A stretch of DNA of 64,000 nt from Candidatus Zixiibacteriota bacterium (GTDB lineage: Bacteria > Zixibacteria > MSB-5A5 > WJJR01): the NCBI GenBank assembly GCA_040752595.1, contig JBFMGX010000015.1, forward strand, positions 95,087 through 159,086, written 5' to 3'. The notes below the pieces were generated by a model. That model was not told the origin of the DNA. It saw nothing but the letters and a program-made list of their open reading frames with translations, and made no database searches. Shown in pieces: positions 17,166-26,833 of the stretch (position 1 is its first letter; every line of letters starts with the position of its first letter). A program made the position numbers and the translations under genes.

Positions 17166-18482
17166 ATGAGACACGGACATGGGATGGTCGTGGCGGCGGC
17201 GCTGATACTCAGTGTCGCCTGCGGTTTGATCGGTTGCAGCGATGAGCCGACGAAGCCGGCGAATGAACTGAAGAAGTACGACGCCGAAGTCGCCACCGCC
17301 TGGTTCGGGCTCATGAACGAGTTGGTGAAGAGCGAGGGGGTATTGGCACCGGCGGCGGCGCGCATCTATGGGTATGCCGGGGTGGCGCTGTATGAGTCGG
17401 TCGTGGGCGGGATGTCGACACACCGGTCGCTGATCGGGCAGCTCAATGAGTTGGACTCGCTGCCGCTGAGTAATCCGGAGAGCGCCTACCATTGGCCGGC
17501 GGTGGCGTCCAGCGCCCTGGCCGAGATCACGCGGCGCCTGTTCCCCGATGCGACCACTGCCGACAGCGCCGCGATCGCGAATCTGGAAGAGCGGTTCACG
17601 ACCGAGTTTCGTCCGCAGGTCGGCCAGGCCATGTTCAATCGCTCGGTCTCGTTTGGACGGGCAGTGGGGACGGCGGTGTTCGACTGGGCGTTTACAGACG
17701 GCACGGCCCTCTTGAGCACCTGCACCTTCGTGCAGCCGGTCGGAACCGGACTGTGGGTGCCGACGCCGCCGGGGTATCTTCCCGCGCTCCTTCCCTGTTG
17801 GGGGGACTTGCGTCTGTTCGCTCTGAATGTACCAGCGGATTGCCAGCCCATCTCCCCGCCGCCGTATGATGAGAATCCGCAGTCGCCGTACTACGCCGAG
17901 ACCCGTGAGGTCTACGACACCGTGAACAACCTGACGAATGATCAGCGCGACATCGCCCTCTATTGGTCCGATGAGTCGGGGACGTCCTTCACACCGCCGG
18001 GACACTGGATCGCGATCCTGGGCCAGGTCGTCGATACCAACGCCTATACGCTCGATATCGCGGTCGAGGCGTATGCGCGGCTGGGCATCGCGCTGGCCGA
18101 TGCATTCATTTCCTGCTGGCGTACGAAGTTCCAATACAATTTGCTGCGGCCGATCACGGCGATCCGCGACTTTATGGATGAAACCTGGACGCCGCTGCTC
18201 ATCACGCCGTCATTCCCGGAGTACACGTCCGAGCACTCGGTGCAGTCGGCGGCCGCGGCCCAGGTGTTGACCGATATGTTCGGGCACATGCCGTTTGTCG
18301 ATCACACGCACGATGGTCGCGGGCTGGCGCCGCGTGACTTCAACTCGTTCTTCGATGCCGCCAATGAGGCGGCGGTCTCCTGTTTGTACGGCGGCATACA
18401 CTTCCGTTCCGCGATCGCCAGGGGGCAGGAGCAGGGCATCTGCATCGGCCACCGCATCAGCGCGCTGGCATTCCGTCGGTAG
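17166..18482 (+). CDS. Vanadium-dependent haloperoxidase-like lipoprotein
   Basis: This 438-residue protein belongs to the vanadium haloperoxidase/PAP2 superfamily. The N-terminus has a hydrophobic signal and lipobox LIGC (Cys24), so it is probably anchored in the envelope. Active-site-like segments are KFQYNLLRPITAIR near 322-335 (Lys and Arg of motif 1), EYTSEHSVQSAAAA near 352-365 (motif 2 with SxH) and GIHFRSAIARGQEQG near 410 (His and Arg of motif 3). GGAGGG at 17152-17157 lies seven bases before ATG 17166, which decides the start over ATG 17151. Halide oxidation versus phosphatase activity cannot be told from sequence. Confidence 0.85.
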   Translation: MRHGHGMVVAAALILSVACGLIGCSDEPTKPANELKKYDAEVATAWFGLMNELVKSEGVLAPAAARIYGYAGVALYESVVGGMSTHRSLIGQLNELDSLPLSNPESAYHWPAVASSALAEITRRLFPDATTADSAAIANLEERFTTEFRPQVGQAMFNRSVSFGRAVGTAVFDWAFTDGTALLSTCTFVQPVGTGLWVPTPPGYLPALLPCWGDLRLFALNVPADCQPISPPPYDENPQSPYYAETREVYDTVNNLTNDQRDIALYWSDESGTSFTPPGHWIAILGQVVDTNAYTLDIAVEAYARLGIALADAFISCWRTKFQYNLLRPITAIRDFMDETWTPLLITPSFPEYTSEHSVQSAAAAQVLTDMFGHMPFVDHTHDGRGLAPRDFNSFFDAANEAAVSCLYGGIHFRSAIARGQEQGICIGHRISALAFRR

Positions 18483-18532
18483 CGGGTCTCTGAATCGACG
18501 CTGTCGAAACGAATGGGGCGAAAGACCATGTC

Positions 18533-18606
18533 GGGCAGACACGAGGGTCTGCCCCTACAATTGCATCGCGATGTGTTCGTAGGGGCGGCCCCCTGTGGCC
18601 GCCCGC
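18533..18606. repeat. Palindromic repeats of the GTAGGGGCG family
   Basis: The modules CGGGCAGACACGAGGGTCTG CCCCTAC and GTAGGGGCGGCCCCCTGTGG CCGCCC lie in the gap before the glycosyltransferase gene; relatives are at 14364-14444. Confidence 0.7.
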
Positions 18607-18677
18607 TTCTTCGACACGCCCCACCGCCGGCGCACCCTGCCATTGGCACTGTCATCTGATCGCAGTATCTTCACACG

Positions 18678-20747
18678 GTGAACGGCACGGAAAAAGCCCG
18701 TCAGAGATCGGGGATCGCGGGTTCCTTTGCCGCGCAGGCGAGACGCCTGGCGGCATCGACGCAACGTCTGGGCCGATCTGCCCCCTGGCGACGATTGACA
18801 TGGGGCGCAGTGGCGCAAGTCATCGTCGACGTTCTCGTCTACAGAATCTCGCTGGTGAGCGGAGGAAGCGCCGGCGCAAGTCACATCGTCTCCTTCGCCT
18901 TCGGCCTTCTTGTCTCCTCTCTGTGGATATCGACCGGCGTCCGCCGTTCGGTCCACGGAGTGCGCCCCGCGACCGTCGCCGTCCGCCTGGCGTATGTCGG
19001 GCTGGCCGCGCTCTTCCTCCGTGGCGGCATACTGGCCCTCGCGTCGAGGCACGAACCGGGGACAGCGTGGTTCGCCATCATTCCCGCGGCACTGGCGGCC
19101 GCCGCAATCACGGTCTCCGGGCAGGCGTTCATCGCCGCCGCGCATTCGCCGGCGCGGCTGCCGCGACGAACGCGGCGACGGTTGGTCATGGCCGCCGCGA
19201 TCGTCTATCTGCTGGCTCTGCGTCTGGTTTACATCGGCGGTACGGAAGTCATTCCGGAAGAGGCATACTATTGGAACTATGCACAACATCTGGATTGGAG
19301 TTATCTCGATCATCCGCCGATGGTGGCCTGGATCATCGGGCTGGGCAGCGCCGTGTTCGGCGCCACCGCCTTCGGCGTGCGGATCGGCGCCTGGCTGTGC
19401 TGGCTTTTGACGGCGGGCTTTGCATTCGGGCTGGCACGGGAGTTGTTCGGCCGACCGGCGGCGACGGTGATGCTCTTTCTTGTGTCAGTGCTGCCGTTCT
19501 TCTTCGGGACCGCGCTGGTGATGACGCCGGATGCGCCGGTGACGGCGGCCTGGGCGGCGACATTGTACTTTCTCGCGCGCGCCTGTCTCAGAAATGACCG
19601 TGCGGCCTGGCTCGGCGCCGGCGTCTCACTGGGGTTGGGCCTACTATCCAAATACACGATCGCTCTGTTGATCCCGGCGACTATGTTGTTCATGCTGTGG
19701 GATGCGATGGCGCGCCTCTGGTGGCGGCGTCCGCAGCCATACCTGGCACTGGCTCTTGCCGGTGTGCTGTTTCTGCCGGTGATCTGGTGGAATTCACAGC
19801 ACGATTGGGTATCGTTCCTGTTTCAGACAGCGGGCCGTCTGCAGGAAACGGCGCATTTCTCGCTGCATGAGCTTCTCGGTGCAGCGTTGGTGTTGCTCAC
19901 ACCGACCGGTCTTTGGGCGGCCGTCGTTGCCTTGGTCGCCGGCTTTGGCAAAGCGGGCGAACGAACAGATCCCTCACCCGATCCGCCTGCGGCGGATCGA
20001 CCTCTCCCGGAGGGAGAGGTTATCACTCGCTTTCGTATTCCAGGGGCGGGGAGGAGTGCCGGAAGGCATCGGTTCATGGTGAGCTTCACGTTGGTGCCGC
20101 TGGCGGTGTTCACCATCTTCAGTCTGACACACCACACCAAGCTGAATTGGACCGGCCCGACCTGGCTGGCGGTGCTGCCGGCGGTGGCGGCGATGTTGAC
20201 GTGTGGAAATGGGTCGGGGCGATGGCGGATGATTGTGCGGCGGCTGTGGACGCCGACCTGCGTCACGCTCGTGTTGCTCTACGGCGCGCTTCTGCACTAT
20301 ATCGCGGTCGGCTTTCCGGGGGTCCGCTATCCTGCGATCACCGCCGATGTCGCCGGATGGAGTAGTCTGCAAGAACAGGTCAGCGCAGTCGCCGATCGAT
20401 TGACGACATCCACGAACCGGAAGCCGTTGATTGTCGGGACGGACCGGTATAACATCGCCAGCGAGCTGGCCTTCTATGGACATCCGGATGGGCCGCAACA
20501 AGTCGCCGGGCGGCATCTGTTCGATCAGAACGCGTTGATGTATCGCGACTGGTTTCCGGCGCGCCAACAGGAAGGCAAGAACATGATTCTGGTTGGGCGC
20601 AGACCGTCACAGCTTGAGACCGAGACGGTCGTGTCGCGGTTCGACAGTCTCGGCTCGGTCGATGCGTTGCCGGTGCGATGGAATGGTCAGGTGCTGCGGG
20701 AATACTACTATCGGGTCGGCTACGGATATCGACCCGGCGATCACTGA
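18678..20747 (+). CDS. GT39-family membrane glycosyltransferase with GtrA-like N-terminus
   Basis: This 689-residue integral membrane protein probably moves a sugar from a polyprenyl-phosphate carrier to a lipid or protein acceptor. Residues about 40-180 form four helices resembling a GtrA flippase-type domain (WGAVAQVIVDVLVYRISL). After that comes the ArnT/PMT-like catalytic part with PEEAYYWNYAQHLDWSYLDH PPMVAW near residue 193, VMTPDAPVTAAWA and LLSKYTIALL. Residues 432-448 are encoded by a 51-base intergenic-type palindrome inserted in frame (see 19971-20021). The start is GTG 18678; no clear ribosome binding site. It converges with the next gene. Confidence 0.85.
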   Translation: MNGTEKARQRSGIAGSFAAQARRLAASTQRLGRSAPWRRLTWGAVAQVIVDVLVYRISLVSGGSAGASHIVSFAFGLLVSSLWISTGVRRSVHGVRPATVAVRLAYVGLAALFLRGGILALASRHEPGTAWFAIIPAALAAAAITVSGQAFIAAAHSPARLPRRTRRRLVMAAAIVYLLALRLVYIGGTEVIPEEAYYWNYAQHLDWSYLDHPPMVAWIIGLGSAVFGATAFGVRIGAWLCWLLTAGFAFGLARELFGRPAATVMLFLVSVLPFFFGTALVMTPDAPVTAAWAATLYFLARACLRNDRAAWLGAGVSLGLGLLSKYTIALLIPATMLFMLWDAMARLWWRRPQPYLALALAGVLFLPVIWWNSQHDWVSFLFQTAGRLQETAHFSLHELLGAALVLLTPTGLWAAVVALVAGFGKAGERTDPSPDPPAADRPLPEGEVITRFRIPGAGRSAGRHRFMVSFTLVPLAVFTIFSLTHHTKLNWTGPTWLAVLPAVAAMLTCGNGSGRWRMIVRRLWTPTCVTLVLLYGALLHYIAVGFPGVRYPAITADVAGWSSLQEQVSAVADRLTTSTNRKPLIVGTDRYNIASELAFYGHPDGPQQVAGRHLFDQNALMYRDWFPARQQEGKNMILVGRRPSQLETETVVSRFDSLGSVDALPVRWNGQVLREYYYRVGYGYRPGDH
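19971..20021. repeat. In-frame copy of the 51-bp CTCTCCC/GGGAGAG palindrome inside a CDS
   Basis: These 51 bases are identical to the intergenic copy at 4159-4209. They contain two hairpins (GATCCGCC/GGCGGATC and CCTCTCCC/GGGAGAGG). Being 17 codons long, the copy keeps the glycosyltransferase frame open and encodes PSPDPPAADRPLPEGEV in a hydrophilic loop. Confidence 0.92.
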
Positions 20748-20778
20748 CACTCATCGCATTGCCGTGGCGCAAGGAAGA

Positions 20779-20798
20779 ACCCCACCCTTCGGGTGGGG
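20779..20798. terminator. Hairpin between convergent genes
   Basis: CCCCACCC and GGGTGGGG form a perfect eight-base stem around a short TTC loop between two converging genes. There is no T-run on either side, so this is only a possible bidirectional terminator. Confidence 0.35.
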
Positions 20799-20811
20799 CA
20801 CAAGACATCGA

Positions 20812-21927
20812 TCATGACAACTCCAATGCACAGACCGGGAAGGGGATGGTCTCGCGTAGCGTGGTCGCCTCGGACTCCCGGCGCACGATGAGGCGAACGT
20901 CGCTGAGGGGAACATCGCTGAGGCGGACATCGCCTTGGTGTCTCCACTCCTGTTCGGCCGGCCAGATGTCGGCGGCGCGTCCACGGCGGTGACAGAACGG
21001 CCTTTCGTGTGACGGCAATCGCTTCCATTCCGCTTCGGTCACATAGCATACAGCACGAACACCGTGGGCCCCGGCCCAATCCCGGTGAATCGCGATGCCA
21101 TACGGCTCGAATGACCACCGCGACCAGCGCGTCCGCCAGCGCATCAGCGGCAACGACTGCCCCGGCGACAATGCGGTGAAGGCAACCATCGGGTGCTTGG
21201 CGCCGACACGCCAGGATGAGGCCCGGATTATCCCCTCACCGACGATGCGCGTCAATGTCGCCAAGGCCGAGCGGCAGTATATGTCGCCCGAGGCGACGAG
21301 ATCGGCATAGTAGTCGGCGGCGCATTCGGCGGGCCAGGGACCGTGACGGGCGCGGGTCCAATGAATGAGAAAACCAGCACCCCAGTCATCGAACTGGGGA
21401 TTGACGCGATCCCGATCGACGAGGGAACGCTCATGATGTGCTCGCGGATCGTAGGGGATGCGAAAGCGCTCATCGACAGTCTGGCCGGCGGACCGATACG
21501 CCATCAGTGAGTCAATCCGTCCGCCCGGACGAACGCTGACCGGCAGCAGGATGTCGGCATGCGAACTGATGAACTCATCACGTGCAGTCCACCATGTCTT
21601 GGGACGAGGGTGTTCCGATGGTGTGCCCAAGGAATGCCATCGCACCCGATCAAGATCCAGGACGAAATCATCGACGATTGTCTGCCGCGCTGTCTCATCA
21701 CCGGGATGAGGAACGACGATTTCGAGCGACGCGCGCACCCGTGCCGCCGCCCAAGTCACCAGCTCCCACGTGTTCAGATCGACGCTGGAGATGATCGTCC
21801 ACCCCTGTCGCGCGGCGTGGTCAACGGCGGCGATTGTCTGCCGGACCCAGAGCTCGTCGCCGACCGGCGTCTTGCTCTGGTGGGAGTTGAGGACCGCGAC
21901 GCGGAACATGGCGCGCGACACGCTCAC
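20812..21927 (-). CDS. Unrecognised protein with SLOG/DprA-like N-terminal domain
   Basis: I do not recognise this 371-residue protein as a named family. Residues 8-150 look like a Rossmann/SLOG (DprA-like) nucleotide-sensing fold: VAVLNSHQSKTPVGDELWVR, GWTIISSVDLNTWELVTWAA, and HADILLPVSVRPGG. Residues 182-350 contain WSFEPYGIAIHRDWAGAHGV RAVCYV and DIWPAEQEWRHQGDVRL, a pattern I associate with AbiGi-like or similar accessory domains; that match is from memory and weak. GTG 21927 overlaps the stop of the upstream KimA-like gene by four bases (GTGA), so the two are probably translationally coupled. A stress-response or defence role is only inference. Confidence 0.6.
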   Translation of the reverse strand: MSVSRAMFRVAVLNSHQSKTPVGDELWVRQTIAAVDHAARQGWTIISSVDLNTWELVTWAAARVRASLEIVVPHPGDETARQTIVDDFVLDLDRVRWHSLGTPSEHPRPKTWWTARDEFISSHADILLPVSVRPGGRIDSLMAYRSAGQTVDERFRIPYDPRAHHERSLVDRDRVNPQFDDWGAGFLIHWTRARHGPWPAECAADYYADLVASGDIYCRSALATLTRIVGEGIIRASSWRVGAKHPMVAFTALSPGQSLPLMRWRTRWSRWSFEPYGIAIHRDWAGAHGVRAVCYVTEAEWKRLPSHERPFCHRRGRAADIWPAEQEWRHQGDVRLSDVPLSDVRLIVRRESEATTLRETIPFPVCALELS

Positions 21928-23834
21928 CGGCTCAGGTGGTAGGGGACGTTGATGACGATGCGATCCTTGCTGGTGTGGCCGCGCTGATAGAGAATCGCCT
22001 TCTTGATCAGATTGGCGGTCTGGTTGTGCAGGAATCGCTGCCAGGCACGGGCGGGGACAAACTCGGGGATCACCACCACCGCCAGGCCGCGGTGCGGATC
22101 GCGCTGATCGGCATGGTCCAAGTGTTCCAGGAGCGGAGTCAGTGTCGAACGATAGGGGGAGGGGAGGACCTCCAGTGGGACATCATGCCCCCAACGTTTC
22201 CAGTCCTTGCGGACACGGTCCACCGCGCCGGGCTCGACGTCGGCCATGACCGCGGTGACATCGCTGGTCATCGCCCGGGCGAATTGCAGAGCGGCGAGTG
22301 TACCGCGATGCATACCGGAGACCGGGACGACGACCTTCTGGTGCGGATGAGCGGCGGGGTTGGGCCAAGGCACCGGTTCCATACCGCCCAGCGACATCAG
22401 GCTTTGCACGTCCCGGTAGTGGCGCCGCACCGCCAGTGCCACGAACACATAGAGAGGGATGAGAAGCGTCACGATCCAGGCGCCGTGGAGGAACTTGGTG
22501 GCAATCAAGACGATCAGGGCGACGCCGGTCGCCGTGAAACCGAGCGAGTTGACGACGACCTTGATCCGCCAGCCGGGGCTTCGCGCCTTTAGCCAATGAC
22601 GGACCATCCCCGCCTGCGACAGGGTGAAGGCCAAAAAGACGCCGACCGCATAGAGCGGAATCAGGGCATGCGTGTTGCCGCCAAAGAGAACAATCAGGAC
22701 AGCCGCGACGGCCGCCAGCGAGAGGATTCCCGTGGTGTAAACCAGACGATCACCACGGTTGGCGAACTGGCGGGGCATGAACTGGTCGCCCGCCAGGATT
22801 GAGCTGAGACGCGGAAAACCGGCGAATGACGTGTTGGCCGCCAACAGCAGAATCAGCGCCGTGGCCACCTGTAATGCGAAGTACCACACGCCGGTGCCGA
22901 AGACGATGCGACCGATCTGGGAGACCACTGTCTCCTCGGCGCGGGGAACGATGGCGAGCGCCCGTCCGAGAAAGGTGATCCCGATGAACATCGTCGCGAG
23001 AATGGCGGCCATGATAATCAAAGTCCGTCCGGCATTGCGCGCCTCCGGCGGCCGGAACGCCGGCGTACCGTTGCTGATGGCCTCAATGCCGGTGAGGGCG
23101 GCGCATCCGGAGGCAAAGGCGCGCAACAGCAAAAACGGAGTCAGCACCTGCAGCCCGGCCGCCTCTCCGCCGGCGGTCGGAGCCGTCGCGGCACCGGAGA
23201 GCAACACATGGCGGGCCCCGGCGATCAGCAGGGCGAAGCCGACGAAGATGAACGCGTAGGTCGGTATCGCGAAGATCGCCCCGGATTCGCGCACGCCCCG
23301 CAGATTGCCCCAAGTCACAAAGGCAATGGTGCCCAGACCGATCAGGACCCGCCAGGGAAGCAGCGCGGGGAATGCCGAGGTGATGGCAGCCACACCGGCG
23401 GTCGTGCTGACGGCGACGGTCAGGATGTAGTCGATCTGCAGTGCACCCGCCGCGGTCAGCCCGGCCCCATTGCCGAGGTTGGCACGGGCCACGATGTAGG
23501 CCCCGCCGCCGGACGGGTAGGCGTGGATCGTCTGGAAATACGACATCGACACCAGGATCATCACGGCGACGATCGCGATCGCAATGGGAGGCGAGTAGAC
23601 CAGCGCGGCGGTGCCGGCGACGATCAGCGCACGCATGATCTCCTCGGTGGCATAGGCGACCGACGACAGCGCATCGGACGAGAAGATCGCCAGCCCGCGG
23701 ACCTTGGAGAGGCGCTCATGCGTCTCCCGCGCGCTGGGGATCGGGCTGCCGATCAGGAATTGGCGCAATTCGTCCAGCATCTGTGGGTGACGGGAGGGAC
23801 GGCAGGGACGGAAACGGTCGCCGACCGGGGACAT
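21924..23834 (-). CDS. KimA-type APC-superfamily potassium transporter
   Basis: The 636-residue inner-membrane protein resembles KimA (YdaO), a proton-coupled high-affinity potassium importer. Key segments are LIGSPIPSARETHERLSK, FSSDALSSVAYATEEIM at the first helix, and YPSGGGAYIVARANLG in the next; about 12 helices follow to residue 470. The last 160 residues form a soluble USP-like domain (KVVVPVSGMHRGTLAALQFA), the part implicated in dimerisation in KimA. Start ATG 23834 has GGGA six bases upstream; ATG 23780, beginning MLDELRQFLIG, matches family N-termini equally well. The substrate is inferred from similarity only. Confidence 0.82.
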   Translation of the reverse strand: MSPVGDRFRPCRPSRHPQMLDELRQFLIGSPIPSARETHERLSKVRGLAIFSSDALSSVAYATEEIMRALIVAGTAALVYSPPIAIAIVAVMILVSMSYFQTIHAYPSGGGAYIVARANLGNGAGLTAAGALQIDYILTVAVSTTAGVAAITSAFPALLPWRVLIGLGTIAFVTWGNLRGVRESGAIFAIPTYAFIFVGFALLIAGARHVLLSGAATAPTAGGEAAGLQVLTPFLLLRAFASGCAALTGIEAISNGTPAFRPPEARNAGRTLIIMAAILATMFIGITFLGRALAIVPRAEETVVSQIGRIVFGTGVWYFALQVATALILLLAANTSFAGFPRLSSILAGDQFMPRQFANRGDRLVYTTGILSLAAVAAVLIVLFGGNTHALIPLYAVGVFLAFTLSQAGMVRHWLKARSPGWRIKVVVNSLGFTATGVALIVLIATKFLHGAWIVTLLIPLYVFVALAVRRHYRDVQSLMSLGGMEPVPWPNPAAHPHQKVVVPVSGMHRGTLAALQFARAMTSDVTAVMADVEPGAVDRVRKDWKRWGHDVPLEVLPSPYRSTLTPLLEHLDHADQRDPHRGLAVVVIPEFVPARAWQRFLHNQTANLIKKAILYQRGHTSKDRIVINVPYHLSR

Positions 23835-23959
23835 GGATCATCCCACGGCCATTCGCCGGTCGGCGCAGCAGTTGGAACGATAGCAGATCAGCCAACAAAG
23901 TCAAGCCGTCCCCGACATCGGCTCCACGGACGATGCCACCTAGCCACATGCTGCGTGGC

Positions 23960-24007
23960 GCCGGGTGCCCACACCCGGCGCTTCTGTCGGGTGAGGGCAC
24001 CCGACAG
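23960..24007. repeat. Two hairpins between divergent genes
   Basis: GCCGGGTG/CACCCGGC (23960-23979) and CTGTCGGGTG/CACCCGACAG (23984-24007) lie in tandem in the 222-base gap upstream of the kinase. Confidence 0.65.
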
Positions 24008-24056
24008 CACAGCAATTCCCTGTGAAGACATCCCCCTGATTTGGTATTATTACCGC

Positions 24057-26758
24057 ATGATCGGTCAGACAATCGCCCACTACAAGATTCTCGGACGGAT
24101 CGCCGCCGGCGGCATGGGGGTGGTTTACAAGGCGGAGGACACCAAGCTGGGACGGATCGTGGCGCTGAAGTTCCTGCCGCCCTATGCCATCGACAGCGAG
24201 GAAGATCGGATTCGGTTTCTGAATGAGGCCCAGGCCGCCGCGTCCCTGGATCATCCCAACATCTGTACGATCCATGAGATCAACGAGGCCGACGGCCATC
24301 ACTTCATCGCGATGGCGTTCATCGACGGCCCGAGCTTGAAGGAGAAGATCCACGAGGGGCCGTTGCCGATCGGCGAGGCGGTCGACATCGCCGCGCAGGT
24401 CGCCGCCGGGTTGGGACGGGCCCACGAAAAGGGGATCATCACCGCGACATCAAGCCCGCCAACATCCTGATCACCACCGACGGCATCGCCAAGGTCTGCG
24501 ACTTCGGGTTGGCCAAATCGGGGATCTCCAAGAAGGTGACGCGGACCGGGAGCACGATCGGCACGGCGGCCTACATGTCGCCAGAACAGGCGCGCTCCGA
24601 GGTGGTCGATCACCGCACCGACATCTGGTCCTTGGGCGCCATTCTCTATGAGATGCTCGCCGGGCGCCCGCCGTTTTTCGCCGACCACGAGGCGGTGGTG
24701 ATCTACTCCATCCTCCATGAGGCGTTTCCGCCGTTGGCCGAATTGCGGCCGGATGTGCCGCCCGCGCTGCAGAAGATCGTGGAGCGGGCGCTGGCCAAGA
24801 ATGTCGCCGAACGCTACCAAGGCATGGCGGAGCTGCAGAGCGACCTGAGGGCTTTGGGGAGCGAGATCCCCAAAACGGAGATCGCCATCCCCGCCCCGGA
24901 GATGACTCCCGAACCAGCGGCTGCTGTCGCGCCGAAGTCCCCGGCTCAACCACCGGCGACACCGCATGTGAAGAAGAAATCTCGCGGCCTGTGGATCGGC
25001 ATTGCCGCCGCTGTCGTGATTGTGGTGGCGGCACTGGCGGTGATGAAATCGATCGCCCCGAAACCGGAAACCGTTCCGGAAGTGGCATCAACGGAGGATT
25101 CGACCACGACGGGCAGCGAGCCCGACACGGTGGCCACGGCCACAGAGGTCAGAGCGCCGACGATTCCGGTCGTGGCGGTCTTGTATATGGAGAACCTCAG
25201 TGGAGACAAGACCGAGGATTTCTTCGCCGCCGGTATGACCGAGGACATCATCATCGACTTGTCCAACCTGCGCAACCTGCGTGTGCTGTCGCGTCTCGAT
25301 GTGGCACGATTCCGGGGAAAGTCGCTGAGCGTCGGCGAGATGGGAAAGAACCTGAAAGCGGACTACCTCTTGGAAGGATCGGTGCGGCGCGAGAACAAGC
25401 AGCTTCGCATGACCGTGCAGTTGCACCGGGTCGACAGCGCCCGGACCGTTTGGGCACAGCGCTTCGATCGACCCGCAACGGACATCTTCGCGGTGCAGAC
25501 GGAGATCGCCGATTCGGTGGCGGCGGCCCTGGCAGTGCAGATCAATGCGACGGAGCAGGCGCAAATGACGCGTGTGCCGACCGCCAATATGGACGCGTAT
25601 GATTACTACCTGAAGGGACGGCAATTCCTCGACGCGCGTTCGAAGGAAGACAATGCCCAGGCCGAGAAGATGTTCCGGAAGGCGATGTCTCTGGACGGTT
25701 CCTTTGTCCTCGCCTCGATCGGCCTGGCGGCCACATACCTGCAGCGTGTCGACTGGTGGATCGACACCGACCCGAAATGGCTGGCGGAGGCCGCCAAGAT
25801 CCTCGACCGCAGCGCCGCCATCGATACGACATCACCGGAGTACTGTCTCGAGCGTGCCACGTTGAACCAGTTGCGCGGCGATTACCCCGCCGCGGTGCTG
25901 ATGGCGCGACGAGCCGTGGGACTACGCCCCCTCGATCCGAAACCGCATTATCTATTGGGCTTGAACCTCTACATGGACACGCGGCCGGATGAAGCGGACC
26001 GGGAATTCCGGCGCGCCATCGAGCTTTTGCCGTCGTATCCCGAGCCCTACTGGTGGCGGGCGATGATCGCCGGCTGGGCGGGGAGAACGCGTGACGCCGA
26101 ACGCCTCCTCGGCAAGGCGCTCGAACTGGGCCCCGCCGCCGCCCATCTGCGTTGGTTCGCGGCCCGATTCGCGCTCGCCCGCGGCGACTCGGCCCAGGCA
26201 TTCCAGCAAATCCAGAGAGCGATCGAACTGAAGCCGAAGACGCCGCTCTTCGTCGGTTGGAGCGGGATCATCGAGCTCTGGAACCGCCAACTCGACTTGG
26301 CCATCAAACACATCAAGGACGCCGCCGAGGAGAGCAACAACCCCGAACTGCTCCATTTTCTCGGCTGGGCCTACCGTCTGAATGGAAAGGATAGGCAGGC
26401 CGAAAAGGCGTTTCGCACCGGCCTGAAACTGGACCGGGAGAGATTGCAGAGCGACTCGGCCGATCTCGACGTTGCCTACCGCGTTTTGCTGACACGCTGC
26501 CTGCTCGGCGAGTTGACCGATCCAGCGGCAGAGTTGGACCGACTGGGGAAGGTCGGCAAGAAGACCATCGATCCTACGTTGCGCACCTATTCCGCCGCCG
26601 TCGCCCATGCGGCCGTGGGAAATGCCGATGGCGCCCTGGAATCGATCCAAAAAGTCCAATCCGCCAAAGTGTATGCGCCGGCGTACATCGCCGCCGATCC
26701 GCGATTCGATTCCCTCAAGGATGATCCCCGCTTCCGCAAGGCGCTGGGACTGCCGTAA
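24057..26758 (+). pseudogene. Ser/Thr protein kinase with TolB-like and TPR domains, frameshifted in the catalytic loop
   Basis: ATG 24057 opens a Hanks-type kinase N-lobe (GRIAAGGMGVVYKAEDTKLG, catalytic-type Lys38 in VALKFL). At 24440-24441 one base is missing compared with the expected GIIHRDIKPAN: the frame ends at 24470, while HRDIKPANILIT, CDFGLAK and the rest of the kinase continue in the frame that opens at CAC 24440 and ends at 26758. The second part carries the activation segment GTAAYMSPEQARSE, a transmembrane helix near 25000 (IGIAAAVVIVVAALAV), a TolB-N/FlgO-like periplasmic domain (VVAVLYMENLSGDKTEDFFA), and C-terminal TPR repeats. The likely explanation is an indel mutation or an assembly error; the full product would be about 900 residues. 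As it stands the catalytic domain is split. Confidence 0.85.
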
Positions 26759-26833
26759 CTCCCGCCGCGGCTGACGCCGCGGGCTATGTTCTTCGGCCCC
26801 ACCGGGGCCATTTCTTTGCGACCGGGGAGGGCG

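Noticed and set aside
24425..24445. Programmed -1 frameshift in the kinase gene at AAAAGGGG
   Set aside because: It would change two conserved residues before HRD (II to DH). A single missing base explains the family sequence exactly, so it is kept only as a minor alternative.
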